The notes below the pieces were generated by a model. It saw nothing but the letters and a program-made list of their open reading frames with translations, did not search any database and was not told the DNA's origin. Of a stretch of DNA of 64,000 nt, positions 15,565 through 24,290 are shown in pieces. The stretch comes from Rhizobium sp. AAP43 (GTDB taxonomy: Bacteria > Pseudomonadota > Alphaproteobacteria > Rhizobiales > Rhizobiaceae). The translations under genes were made by a program, and so were the position numbers. The stretch is from assembly GCF_001296045.1 (NCBI RefSeq), contig NZ_LJHS01000026.1:1-64000 (forward strand), read 5' to 3'. Numbering within the stretch: position 1 is the first letter of the stretch; each line of letters begins with the position of its first letter.

Positions 15565-16116
15565 TTACGATGATGACAAGGCAGCTGGCCACCTTTCCCG
15601 CACCAGCTGCTCAATGGCGTCCAGATCAATAACTACCGCCACAGCAGCGGGTCCTTTGTTCGGCTCTGAGTTTTGGCGAATGACTTCGTCGCTATAGCCT
15701 GGCATCAGCACCTTCGGGATTTCACATCCGCTGGTCAGGAATGTTGCGAGATCGCTTTTCCGAACGATCTCGTGCCACCAGCCGAAATCCGGGTCCGTCT
15801 TGTAGCAGACGAAGAACGCCCCATTGTCTTTGAAGCCGTGGACGCCATACTGGGTCATTCTTCCGGCTTCCTCGGCCGCAGCATTGCGAGCTTCTTCTGT
15901 GTGGGTCGGCCGTGCCTCAGTGGGTTTGAGGCTGACATCCTCAGCCAGTTTCGCGAACACCGCGAGACGAATGACTTCGCCGATATCCCACTCGCGCTTC
16001 TTGCCCTGCCCCTGAAATGCCCGAGGCTTGAACTGGCCACGGGAAATCCACTGCTCGATCCGGCTCTTGCTCAGGTCGAGAATTTCGGCGACGGCATCTA
16101 TGGTGATCGCATTCAT
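15565..16116 (-). CDS. DNA-binding protein with MerR/excisionase-like HTH
   Basis: 183 aa. Residues 1-55 (ITIDAVAEILDLSKSRIEQW, then a GKKREWDIGEVIRLAVFAKL wing/helix) have the layout of a MerR-like winged HTH as in excisionases and phage regulators. The C-terminal part (FVCYKTDPDFGWWHEIV) could bind an effector or mediate dimerization. It starts 5 bp from a 27-bp palindrome and another copy of its core, so it probably represses its own promoter and perhaps that of the adjacent SF1 helicase region. Confidence 0.75.
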   Translation of the reverse strand: MNAITIDAVAEILDLSKSRIEQWISRGQFKPRAFQGQGKKREWDIGEVIRLAVFAKLAEDVSLKPTEARPTHTEEARNAAAEEAGRMTQYGVHGFKDNGAFFVCYKTDPDFGWWHEIVRKSDLATFLTSGCEIPKVLMPGYSDEVIRQNSEPNKGPAAVAVVIDLDAIEQLVRERWPAALSSS

Positions 16117-16120
16117 GACT

Positions 16121-16173
16121 GATCCTCTGACAACTTGTCAGAGGATCATATGCGCACTTCTGACAAGTTGTCA
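16121..16173. promoter_or_regulatory. Paired palindromic operators TGACAAsTTGTCA
   Basis: TGACAACTTGTCA lies at 16128-16140 within a larger palindrome with 13-bp perfect arms (16121-16147, arm GATCCTCTGACAA). TGACAAGTTGTCA is at 16161-16173. Centre spacing is 33 bp, about three helical turns, which favours cooperative binding. The sites sit immediately upstream of the HTH gene. Confidence 0.75.
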
Positions 16174-16206
16174 AAAGTTGATTTCAGGTGCGGCGGCTTT
16201 AGCGCT

Positions 16207-19200
16207 CTACGTCGGCAGATATCTATACAGAGCCGAGAAGTGCCCCGCCGATTTCCAAGCCTCTCTGTTGCCGATCAAGTAGATCGACGTTTTCGCCCGG
16301 GTGACGGCGACGTTGACCAAGTTGGGGTTGCCACCCGCCCATGCACGTGCCCCACGCTGGGAGGGTGCCTGCGCTCCGAGGACAAAGAACACAATCTCCG
16401 CCTCACGTCCCTGGACCGTATGCACCGTCCCAACTCTCTGATCGACCCAAGCCTTGGGTTCCTTCGCCCAATCGCGCAGCACTCCGCTTGCTAATATCTC
16501 TTTGCGCAGATTGTCCTGGACGACGACAAACGGCGTGACGACGTAGATATCAGGGTCCACACCGCCCCGCCGCAGTTGGCTGAGCTTATCAATCAGCACG
16601 GCCCCTTCGTCCGGATACCACTTGTCCGTCTGGCCAGATTGCGAGACGACATCAAACCACTTCGAATGTCCGAGCACGGCATTGTCAGGTGTTGCTGACT
16701 TCGCTTGAACCATCAGATTGGAGTACGCGATCTCATTCGACACCTCGAACATCGGGCTATTGCATCGACGGTGAACCAGCAGCGGCGCTCCGACATCGCG
16801 ATAACCACTGCCGCTAGGGAAGCGGGCGCTGTAAGTGCTGGCGGCGTCCGCAAGGGTTTGCGTCGATGCCTCAGGGGCGTTGAACCTAAGCGGGTCCAAT
16901 CCGAATTGTCCGCATATCTCTTCAGTCAGGCTGCTTGGCAGCGTCACAACCGGCTCGATCTGCAGCGGGTCACCAACGACCACCGTTCTCTTCGCTCGCA
17001 TCATTGCACCGACTGCAGCCTGCGGCAGCGCCTGCCCGGCCTCATCGACCAGCAGCCAGCCGAGAGTTTCAGGCTTCAGCCTGCTGAACATCCGATTGAC
17101 GGAAGCGAACGTGGTGGAAACCACCGGAACCACCAGGAAGAACGATGACCATAGATCAGGGATCAGCGCATCCTTCTGCGCCGAGCCCAGAGACCTGGTT
17201 CCGAATGACTCGACGAAGATCGAGAGGTTCTGTCTCAACGGGGCGGCTGCAGCGTCAATGAACGCCCTATGCAGCAGGACGGCTGCCTCGAACACGTCAT
17301 CCCTCATCCGCGTGGATGTCTTGTCGAACCAGACGCTACCCTTCTGAATGTCCTCGTGACGGCCTTGGAAGAAGCTGTCGTCCGGGATAGGAGCCGACAA
17401 ATTGCGACGTTCTTTCGCTATGGCTTCATTCACCTGCCGAAGCTCAGCCTCGACCCGGGCGATCTTCGTTTCTGTTTCAGTCAGTCGTCGCTGAGACACC
17501 TCGACCTGCTGTCGCAGATTGTTCGCCTTGGCCGTCAGAACCCGAACAGCTTCCTCGGTCTCTGCAATCGCTTTGTCCAGGAACGAGATTTGGTCTTGCC
17601 ATTCTCCGTACGTGGATGTCCGGAACAGGCGTGCGAGGAAACCGGGCCGTTGGGTGACGGCCCTTTCACGCTGCCCCTGATACGAAGTCAGCGTCTTCGA
17701 AGGCGAATCCAAGCCTGCTTGAGCCGCCTCAGCCTGCGTGCGAAGGCTCTCCATTTGCTGCGTCTCTGCGATCAGGCTCTCCTTTGCTTCACCAAGCGCC
17801 GCACTCAACTTGGGAGCAAGGAGCATGTTCTCATATAGCTTCTGCAGGTAGAACTGCCGCTCGTTGAAAGCGCGGATCGCAACCATGAAAGCCGTCTGCG
17901 CCTTTTCCCAGCGCGCCAAGGCTTCACGGCCGTTCGAAGGCGGGTTCTCAAGGTCGACAATCTTCCTCAACCTTTGTTTTGGCGGTACGCCCTCGCCCTG
18001 CGGCTCCGACACATACTGGGGGATGCCGCACGCGTGGTTCAGGTAAGTCGATAAACCCCGCTCCTCGTCCTTCCAGAAGCTTTGATAGAACTGATACCGG
18101 TTCGATGAGTTGCCAAGGACAGCAGCGACCAAGCCCCAGGTTTCGCGTTGCAGAACGTTGTCGGAGATCGTCTTGAAGTATCTCAGCCCCGGTGCATCGG
18201 CTGCAATCGCTTGGATATCTGGAAGCTCAGCGCTGACGTTCTCGACCGCCTTGTTGTTGGACGACGTTACCACCATCTCGAAGCCCTTGAGCTGCTCGTC
18301 GAGCTGGTGAAGGGTGATCTTTGCACCACCTCTCGTGAATGTCTCCCTCGTCGGCTTGAAGGCATCTGCCGGATTTTTGTAACGGCACATGACAATCGCA
18401 CGGTCGACGAGGCGTGCAGTGACAACATCCCGCAGGAGTGTCGTCTTCCCGGTTCCCGGTGGTCCGTTCACGGCCAGGACACCAGTCGACAGTCTCTGCG
18501 AGTTCGTTGCATTAACTGCGGCCTGCTGAAGAAGAGCCAGAGGGAAACGGCCTTTGGAAGGCCATCTACCTTGTGGTGTCAACGCGGGTTGCAGCAGGTC
18601 CTTCAAACCGTTCGTGTCGTTCAGCAAGTCGATCCGATGGTTGGGGCGTGCGTCTCCTAGATAGTGCCGCAACGCGCCGGGGAGCCTGGACTGACTGGCG
18701 AGTGAACTGGCGGTGGCCAGGTCCTCAAGGAAGAACGAATTGAGCAAGCTAGGCTCAGGTGGTGTCTTGCTCCTATAATATTCAAAGCGACGAACCGCAA
18801 AGTACGGCCTCTTTGTCTCCAGCCTCTGCAAATTAAGCTTGCCGACCAGAAAATCGTACAGGCGTTCAATATGTCTTCTGGTCAGGGGGACGATCTGATC
18901 GTCCTCGTCCCTTGAAATGAGCTGCTGTCGAAATTCTTTCAGCAGGGTCCCATGTTGCTGCGACCAATCAGCCAACCGCTTAAGGTCTCCCTGCAAAGCA
19001 ACAGGAACACCCCAGGCAAAGCTAGAAATGGTGGCACTGGTTTCCTCTTCCAGCGGCCGCCCGATGTGATCGACGATTACCGTCGCGACGGGACTTTCCC
19101 CTCTTACGCTTGGCTTTTCGGCGCGCTTGTCGGCGTAGACATTGAGAAGGGCCTCAACCGCCGGGGCCATTTCAATGGTGCCGATGTACACTTCGTAGAA

Positions 19201-19698
19201 AAGCCTTTTGCCTGGCCGGGATTTCTCTTCCGGTTCCCACGGAACGCCGTCTTTGCTGAATTTAGCAAGAAGGCTCTTGTCAGCGCCAACCAGATCGGTG
19301 TCGCGGCGGAAGGTCGAAGGTGAAAGCACCTCTAGCGCCGTCCAAGCACGAAGGGCATTTTCCGGCCTGTTCGTTACTGGCGGCCTCGGCTTGTTCTGCT
19401 TTATGGGCTGGATTGGTGCCTCAACAGCAATTGCTGGACGTGATGGCGCAACTGAGGCTGGTGCCGGAAGCGGATCGGGTGCCGTCTCAGCTGACCGTGG
19501 TGCGCGCTTAACGGTGGGTGTAAATGCCTGCCTACCCCGAGCGGCTTCAATCCGTTCCTTCAGCTGTTTCGCGCGCTGGGTCGACCGATGCTCAAGTTCC
19601 TTGAGGATGGCCGAGACCAAAGAGGCATCCGAGGGGTTTTGATCGAACAGGTTCTCCAGTTCGTCGATCAGCTTGTTCAGATAGGGTCTCTTTGGCAT
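16207..19698 (-). CDS. Large Upf1-like superfamily 1 helicase/ATPase
   Basis: About 1163 aa (start MPKRPYL at 19698, GGAAG upstream; an ATG at 19710 is the alternative). Numbering from 19710, motif I GPPGTGKTT is at 416-424, followed by a split ATPase core: a long coiled-coil insert (about 600-760), motif II LVDEAGQ, motif III VGDPLQIEPV and motif VI VNVAVTRAK near the end. This is the AAA_11/AAA_12 arrangement of Upf1/Dna2-type 5'-3' helicases. The N-terminal 400 aa carry no nuclease motif I can identify. Such proteins occur often in defence islands. It faces the HTH gene in the same direction, about 90 bp upstream of it. Confidence 0.88.
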   Translation of the reverse strand: MPKRPYLNKLIDELENLFDQNPSDASLVSAILKELEHRSTQRAKQLKERIEAARGRQAFTPTVKRAPRSAETAPDPLPAPASVAPSRPAIAVEAPIQPIKQNKPRPPVTNRPENALRAWTALEVLSPSTFRRDTDLVGADKSLLAKFSKDGVPWEPEEKSRPGKRLFYEVYIGTIEMAPAVEALLNVYADKRAEKPSVRGESPVATVIVDHIGRPLEEETSATISSFAWGVPVALQGDLKRLADWSQQHGTLLKEFRQQLISRDEDDQIVPLTRRHIERLYDFLVGKLNLQRLETKRPYFAVRRFEYYRSKTPPEPSLLNSFFLEDLATASSLASQSRLPGALRHYLGDARPNHRIDLLNDTNGLKDLLQPALTPQGRWPSKGRFPLALLQQAAVNATNSQRLSTGVLAVNGPPGTGKTTLLRDVVTARLVDRAIVMCRYKNPADAFKPTRETFTRGGAKITLHQLDEQLKGFEMVVTSSNNKAVENVSAELPDIQAIAADAPGLRYFKTISDNVLQRETWGLVAAVLGNSSNRYQFYQSFWKDEERGLSTYLNHACGIPQYVSEPQGEGVPPKQRLRKIVDLENPPSNGREALARWEKAQTAFMVAIRAFNERQFYLQKLYENMLLAPKLSAALGEAKESLIAETQQMESLRTQAEAAQAGLDSPSKTLTSYQGQRERAVTQRPGFLARLFRTSTYGEWQDQISFLDKAIAETEEAVRVLTAKANNLRQQVEVSQRRLTETETKIARVEAELRQVNEAIAKERRNLSAPIPDDSFFQGRHEDIQKGSVWFDKTSTRMRDDVFEAAVLLHRAFIDAAAAPLRQNLSIFVESFGTRSLGSAQKDALIPDLWSSFFLVVPVVSTTFASVNRMFSRLKPETLGWLLVDEAGQALPQAAVGAMMRAKRTVVVGDPLQIEPVVTLPSSLTEEICGQFGLDPLRFNAPEASTQTLADAASTYSARFPSGSGYRDVGAPLLVHRRCNSPMFEVSNEIAYSNLMVQAKSATPDNAVLGHSKWFDVVSQSGQTDKWYPDEGAVLIDKLSQLRRGGVDPDIYVVTPFVVVQDNLRKEILASGVLRDWAKEPKAWVDQRVGTVHTVQGREAEIVFFVLGAQAPSQRGARAWAGGNPNLVNVAVTRAKTSIYLIGNREAWKSAGHFSALYRYLPT

Positions 19699-19710
19699 TT
19701 CGGCTTCCAT

Positions 19711-20008
19711 GACCGACTACACGATTTGCAGCCGGTGATTTGCATTCGGGAAGCACTATCTGGCGACGTAGCTAAAAATTCAACAGTTTTTACAGGAAGA
19801 TAGGCAAACACAGCACGACGTGTTTGTATGACCGCATCTCTGATGCAGACAACCGAAGAGACATATGCAACTTCAACAATCCGAGCTGGAAAGGCAGGCC
19901 GTTACAACGGAAATCCCGCGAGCCTTATCGGCGGAGCCCTATTCAATGCTTACTCAAAGAAACCTCGAACCCCAGACACAAGGGTCGGCCACGCGAGTGA
20001 CTCAGCAC
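19711..20008. other. Intergenic, no gene seen
   Basis: About 300 bp between the SF1 helicase start and the end of the SNF2 operon. Only poor overlapping frames occur. The part nearest 19711 should contain the helicase promoter (AT-rich around 19770-19800). Confidence 0.4.
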
Positions 20009-20290
20009 TCAATAGACGGCGGCCTTCAACGCCTGGAACGTCGCCGCGTCGATGGAAAGCGCGTCGCCATTCCATTTGACGTCTGGCAGCAGACTAAGTT
20101 TGCGCATGAGCTTGCTCAGACCATTCGGTGGCACCTTCAGCTCGCGCGAGGCTTCAAGCAACGTCATTTCACTGCGATCCAAGTGGTGGCTGGTACGCTT
20201 TCGCCCCAGCGTGCCGATGCGGGCGAAACATTCCCGATGAGCAAACTCCAACGCCTCCCAAAGCCGATTATCGGCACGGCAGGCACTCAA
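20009..20290 (-). CDS. Small HTH-like protein, last gene of the SNF2 operon (93 aa)
   Basis: TTG start at 20290 with AGGA 9 nt upstream; an ATG at 20167 is possible. The C-terminal half (MTLLEASRELKVPPNGLSKL, then MRKLSLLPDVKWNG) reads like a helix-turn-helix that picks a DNA site. It follows the gene at 20306 by 15 bp. Function unknown; a regulator or DNA-targeting subunit is plausible. Confidence 0.55.
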   Translation of the reverse strand: MSACRADNRLWEALEFAHRECFARIGTLGRKRTSHHLDRSEMTLLEASRELKVPPNGLSKLMRKLSLLPDVKWNGDALSIDAATFQALKAAVY

Positions 20291-20305
20291 GGCGGTCCTA
20301 CGCTA

Positions 20306-20596
20306 TCAACCATCAATTGGCAGATCGCCGAACGTGTGGTGAAGACCGTAATCGAGAACAGCCACGCGATGTGTAAAGTCGAGCCTTTGCCACGCCTCAG
20401 CATCCGTCGCCCAGCGCGTATTCCAGAATCGTACGCCGACAACAAATGCGACGGCCAGCTTCACTGAGGTCTCACATGAGAGCTGGCGCAAAGGCTTGCC
20501 GCGAATGACCTCGCCGAGATGGCGCGCGACATCCCTACAGACATGATCGTTTCGCATGGACTGGTATTCCTCATGCCGAACAGCCGTATCGATCAT
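20306..20596 (-). CDS. Small protein paralogous to 22775-23068 (96 aa)
   Basis: The core KLAVAFVVGVRFWNTRWATD followed by EAWQRLDFTHRVAVLDYGLH matches the protein at 22775-23068 (MAVAFVVGTRVWRRSWSDEE, IWQRPDRWQRLAVFDHGVH) almost position for position. Conserved G-x-R-x-W, W-Q-R and aromatic/His residues suggest a real fold of unknown role. An ATG at 20557 is an alternative start. The two copies bracket the SNF2 helicase gene. Confidence 0.7.
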   Translation of the reverse strand: MIDTAVRHEEYQSMRNDHVCRDVARHLGEVIRGKPLRQLSCETSVKLAVAFVVGVRFWNTRWATDAEAWQRLDFTHRVAVLDYGLHHTFGDLPIDG

Positions 20597-20809
20597 AGTG
20601 TTCGCTTCTTTCCAGTTTTCATGGCTCTTCCAAACAATGGAGGTGGTCGGAACCCGCCCCCCCTCACCAGTTTCCGTCCTGTCTCAAAACGGCAAAGCTT
20701 CGCCGACCATCGCGCGTGTTAGCCTTGTCGTTCCGGATTTTAGGATCAGGTTTTGACGTTAATGGCTCGGAAGCTTGTGAATTAACGCCGACTGCATCTG
20801 AATTTCGCC

Positions 20810-22693
20810 TTATGATTGGGGACGGCGGTCATTCGGACGATTGGGCGCGTGACCCACCGTGGTCTCCGTGTAAGCCGTCGCTCGTGGATCATCATCCGGC
20901 TCACCAGCCAGCCCGATGGGATCGAGCGGCGGCACCTCAATGACAATTCGACGAGTGTCCTCACCAATTGCTGAAACGGATACTTCCTGAGCATCGTCCA
21001 AAGCTTGCGCCGCGTCAAAGGCCTTCGACCATGATTGCTGAAGCATTTGAGCGTCAATTGAACCGTCAACGACATGATATTGCACCAGAACCGCGTTTCG
21101 TTGCCCAATGCGATGAGCACGGTCTTCTGCCTGCACCATGCGGCCTGGTGTCCAATCGAGTTCGGCAAAGACCACCGTGCTTGCAGCCGTCAATGTGATA
21201 GCGACACCGCATGCCTGGATCGAGCCGATGAAGACCCGCTTACGGCCGTGCTGGATATCGTCCTGCGCCTGCTGGCGGTCTTCCATGGAGGTCTCGCCGG
21301 TTATGATTGCAGGCTCGTGTCCCGCTGCACGCATACCATCGACAAGACGGGCCACGACCTCCTTATGGTGCGCGAACACAAGGACGGCATCCGGAACAGA
21401 CCCAAGGATTTCAGTCACGGCATCAACAACGAACGGTGCTTTGGCCAATGCCGTCCGTTGACGGAAGTCGGCCACTGCCGCGAGGTTCGAAAACTGAACA
21501 GCGTTTAGTGACTTCACGGCAGCGTCATACGCGGCCTTGTCATTCAGCTTTTCAGCACGAGCTATCGCGGCGCGGGCGGCAACCTCTGTCCTCTCATGCT
21601 CTTTAAGCGCCCTCTCCTCCTCACGGACGGCTTTGCGAAGCTCGACAAACCCGGACGGATCGACGGTGACAACTTGGCGGCGCTTTGCGGGAAGCTCGGT
21701 CAGAACATCTGATTTCAGCCGCCGCACCATCACGCTTGACCGCAGGTACTCCTGCAATTCATCTAGATTTGAAGCCCCGGTAGCGTCAAAGCCGAACCGG
21801 GTGGAATGACCACCGCAATATCGTCGGGCGTAATCGAAATAGTTAATCGCGAAATCGACGCCGCAGCTTTTCAGGATCGAAAAAAGCTCAATCGGTCGAT
21901 TTAGTATTGGTGTGCCAGTCACGAAAATCCGACGGTGTGCGGGGATCGGCATCTCCGATTTCGAGCCAAGCACTGCCCTAGTTCGCTGTGCCTTTTGATC
22001 CTTGAGCGCATGGCTCTCATCGCAAGCTAGTAGGTCCCAGCGCTTTGCTGGATCGGCAAGCTGCGATTTAAGCTTCGCCACGATATCGTAGTTGGTGATG
22101 ACGATATCGGCGTCAGGTTGCGAACTTGTCGACCAGATCGCGATAGAGTGCGGCCTTATCAGCCACTTCTCAAGCTCTGCCCGCCAGTTCAAAAGCGCGA
22201 TCTTTGGTGCAATGATCAAGACCCGCATTCGCTCCCGACCGGTTTCAGCCAGCAGCATGTTCATGTATCCGATGACCTGGATGGTCTTGCCAAGGCCCAT
22301 TTCATCGGCAAGCAGCGCGCCACCACCGTTCGCGAGACAGTCGCGCAGGAAGACGACACCGGCCCTTTGATATGGCAGGTATTCCAGACCGGCAGGTGCC
22401 GGGATGTTTACGCTTGCATCGGTCGCACGAGAACCTGCGATGGCGGCATCCCGTCTCGCTCGCTCTTGCGCTGCTGCCAGCTCGACAGACTCCACGAGCC
22501 AGTTTTCAATTTGCACATTTTCTGAATCGAGGCTGGAGATCAAAGTCTGGACGACCGTAGCGCTTTGCGAAGTCCATATCTTCCGAACTTTGTCCCACCG
22601 AAAACCTGCCTTCTTTACCCGTTCGCGACTGACAATGTCGCTGTACTCCGTGACGGCTTTCCAGCCGCGCGTTCCGTCCTTCTCCAATTTCAT
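20810..22693 (-). CDS. SNF2-family helicase/annealing translocase, SMARCAL1-like
   Basis: 627 aa. The N-terminus (AGFRWDKVRKIWTS) resembles a short HARP-like element. The RecA1 domain has EMGLGKTIQ (Walker A 133-137), a TNYD motif and DESH (225-228); RecA2 carries LVFAHHKEV, ITGETSMEDRQ, FIGSIQACGVAITLTAAS and AHRIGQRNAVLVQYHVV. These are the canonical Snf2 motifs of dsDNA translocases. The C-terminal 60 aa are Pro/Asp-rich and probably disordered. It lies in an operon with small proteins of unknown function, two of them paralogous. Confidence 0.9.
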   Translation of the reverse strand: MKLEKDGTRGWKAVTEYSDIVSRERVKKAGFRWDKVRKIWTSQSATVVQTLISSLDSENVQIENWLVESVELAAAQERARRDAAIAGSRATDASVNIPAPAGLEYLPYQRAGVVFLRDCLANGGGALLADEMGLGKTIQVIGYMNMLLAETGRERMRVLIIAPKIALLNWRAELEKWLIRPHSIAIWSTSSQPDADIVITNYDIVAKLKSQLADPAKRWDLLACDESHALKDQKAQRTRAVLGSKSEMPIPAHRRIFVTGTPILNRPIELFSILKSCGVDFAINYFDYARRYCGGHSTRFGFDATGASNLDELQEYLRSSVMVRRLKSDVLTELPAKRRQVVTVDPSGFVELRKAVREEERALKEHERTEVAARAAIARAEKLNDKAAYDAAVKSLNAVQFSNLAAVADFRQRTALAKAPFVVDAVTEILGSVPDAVLVFAHHKEVVARLVDGMRAAGHEPAIITGETSMEDRQQAQDDIQHGRKRVFIGSIQACGVAITLTAASTVVFAELDWTPGRMVQAEDRAHRIGQRNAVLVQYHVVDGSIDAQMLQQSWSKAFDAAQALDDAQEVSVSAIGEDTRRIVIEVPPLDPIGLAGEPDDDPRATAYTETTVGHAPNRPNDRRPQS

Positions 22694-22774
22694 GCTGATA
22701 ACTCCGGCCCCCGAATTCCGTGGGGCGACTGCGATACAAAAATGTTCAGGGGCAAAATCGTTGATGTCAATCGA

Positions 22775-23068
22775 TCAAACGCCGAAAGTGTCATCAACTG
22801 CTATGGCTCTGAACTCTGGATGGACCCCATGGTCAAAGACCGCGAGACGTTGCCATCTATCGGGCCTCTGCCAGATTTCTTCGTCACTCCAACTGCGCCG
22901 CCAAACCCTTGTACCGACTACGAAAGCTACGGCCATCTGAATGGTAGACGAGCATTGAAGGTCATGAATGGATGTGCCGCGTGCAACAGCGCCGACGCAC
23001 AGCCCAATCTCAAGGGAAACGCTGTCGTGGCGGATAGATCGGTCATTACCCGAAAGCTGAATGAACAT
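22775..23068 (-). CDS. Small protein paralogous to 20306-20596 (97 aa)
   Basis: Its ATG overlaps the preceding stop by one base (TGATG). The conserved block QMAVAFVVGTRVWRRSW, IWQRPDRWQRLAVFDHGVH is shared with the gene on the other side of the SNF2 helicase. The gene 23268-23786 has a weaker version (AATGLIAGIGLNNVTFADED, AWSLLDEVQKRTVVHF). Function unknown; a helicase partner is inferred from gene order. Confidence 0.72.
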   Translation of the reverse strand: MFIQLSGNDRSIRHDSVSLEIGLCVGAVARGTSIHDLQCSSTIQMAVAFVVGTRVWRRSWSDEEIWQRPDRWQRLAVFDHGVHPEFRAIAVDDTFGV

Positions 23069-23271
23069 CAGTCCGCGCCCTCCCGATGCAACAACCCAAT
23101 CAATTCGTCCGTGGTGATCGTCCCGTCAGAAGAGTCTTCAAGCCGTTTTCCGACAGCCGTCCAGAATTCCGGCGGTTGCCCAGCGACCAGCTTGGCTAAG
23201 CGATCCGCCCGCCAGCGCGCGAAGAATTTTTCAAAGTCTTTGGCTTCATGCGATCTTTCGTTGAGCATCAT
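23068..23271 (-). CDS. Small helical protein in the SNF2 operon (67 aa)
   Basis: Start ATG at 23271 lies within the stop of the upstream gene (ATGA), so the longer frame to 23334 is rejected. The protein is amphipathic helix throughout (KDFEKFFARWRADRLAKLV, FWTAVGKRLEDSS, ITTDELIGLLHREG). No family recognised. Coupling to both neighbours implies balanced expression. Confidence 0.65.
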   Translation of the reverse strand: MMLNERSHEAKDFEKFFARWRADRLAKLVAGQPPEFWTAVGKRLEDSSDGTITTDELIGLLHREGAD

Positions 23272-23786
23272 GGCTTGAGCCCCATCTCCCCCAAAGCAGA
23301 GCCCAGTTCCTGAAGAGCCCAAGCCATCCGGCAAGCTTCCTCATCGTCTCCAGCGAAGGCTTTCAGCGCATCAATGGAGGAACGCTTTGCCAGTACCGAG
23401 AGGGCCTCTGCCAGGGGGGCCTTCAGCCCAATTTCGAGGCCGTATGTCATCTCGCTCTGCCATTCTATGCGACGGCGAAAGGAGCGCTGCTGCTCGGTTT
23501 CGGCTTCTTCGCGCAGCCTCCTGTCCGCAAGGTCGCGCTCTAGCCATGCTGCGTATTTTGAGACGGGACGGAAATGAACGACCGTCCGCTTCTGCACCTC
23601 GTCAAGCAGTGACCAGGCGTCTTCGTCCGCGAAGGTAACATTGTTGAGGCCGATACCTGCGATCAGCCCGGTGGCGGCCCGAACGGTGGTCGATCCCGTG
23701 ATTGTCTCGGGCGCGGCACCATTGAGAAGTTCTTCGAACTTCGTGGCGATTTGCCGGAACATCGGGTTCAAACAAATGTCTCTCAT
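23268..23786 (-). CDS. Helical protein distantly related to its operon neighbours (172 aa)
   Basis: The N-terminal 75 residues carry the pattern RAATGLIAGIGLNNVTFADE and AWSLLDEVQKRTVVHFRPV, which lines up loosely with the paralogous pair in this operon. The C-terminal 95 residues are helical (ADRRLREEAETEQQRSFRRR). It may be the long form of the same family. Starts at ATG 23786. Function not assignable. Confidence 0.65.
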   Translation of the reverse strand: MRDICLNPMFRQIATKFEELLNGAAPETITGSTTVRAATGLIAGIGLNNVTFADEDAWSLLDEVQKRTVVHFRPVSKYAAWLERDLADRRLREEAETEQQRSFRRRIEWQSEMTYGLEIGLKAPLAEALSVLAKRSSIDALKAFAGDDEEACRMAWALQELGSALGEMGLKP

Positions 23787-23903
23787 GAGAGTCCTTTCTA
23801 AATTTTGGGCAAAGCTCCGCCGCCGTTGGCAAACGGAAGCTTTGCGATTTGCTGTGTTTTTGGGGTGTTTTCAGACCGCAAGCGCGGCCGGATTGGTCGC
23901 GGC

Positions 23904-24290
23904 TTAGGCCACGTCAACCGCCGTATTGATTTCGGCTTCCGAGTAGAGTTCCTTCGCCAGCGGACCGTGGCCGAAGAATTCGACTATCTCCAGCTCAGTC
24001 TCACATACGATAGCTTCATACTGGTCCTGCTCACCCTGCCATTGGGTACGTTCGATGCGCGCTCCCACAAGCTTGCCGCCCTTCGTGCGGTACAGCTTGA
24101 GGACGGTCCATCGTCCGGTCGAACCTGAAAAATCGGGATGGCCGCGATCTCCGAAACTACGTGCCGATGCGATCTGAACACCAGTGAACGTAAGAGCGGG
24201 TTCATCGTCTCGCTCAACAGTCAATTTTGTCCAGTTCAGCTCGGCTTCGGGGATCGTCGATGCTTTCAGTTCAGTCACTTCGTTACTCAT
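23904..24290 (-). CDS. Unknown protein, first gene of the SNF2 operon (128 aa)
   Basis: Beta-rich and acidic: ELNWTKLTVERDDEPALTF, then RWTVLKLYRTKGGKLVGARI, and an EIVEFFGHGPLAKELYSEAE tail. The last motif (FFG-x-G-x-LAK-x-LY) looks like a conserved family signature, but I cannot name it. The ATG at 24290 follows an AGAGGTATGT-type site. It precedes 23268-23786 by 117 bp. Confidence 0.7.
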   Translation of the reverse strand: MSNEVTELKASTIPEAELNWTKLTVERDDEPALTFTGVQIASARSFGDRGHPDFSGSTGRWTVLKLYRTKGGKLVGARIERTQWQGEQDQYEAIVCETELEIVEFFGHGPLAKELYSEAEINTAVDVA

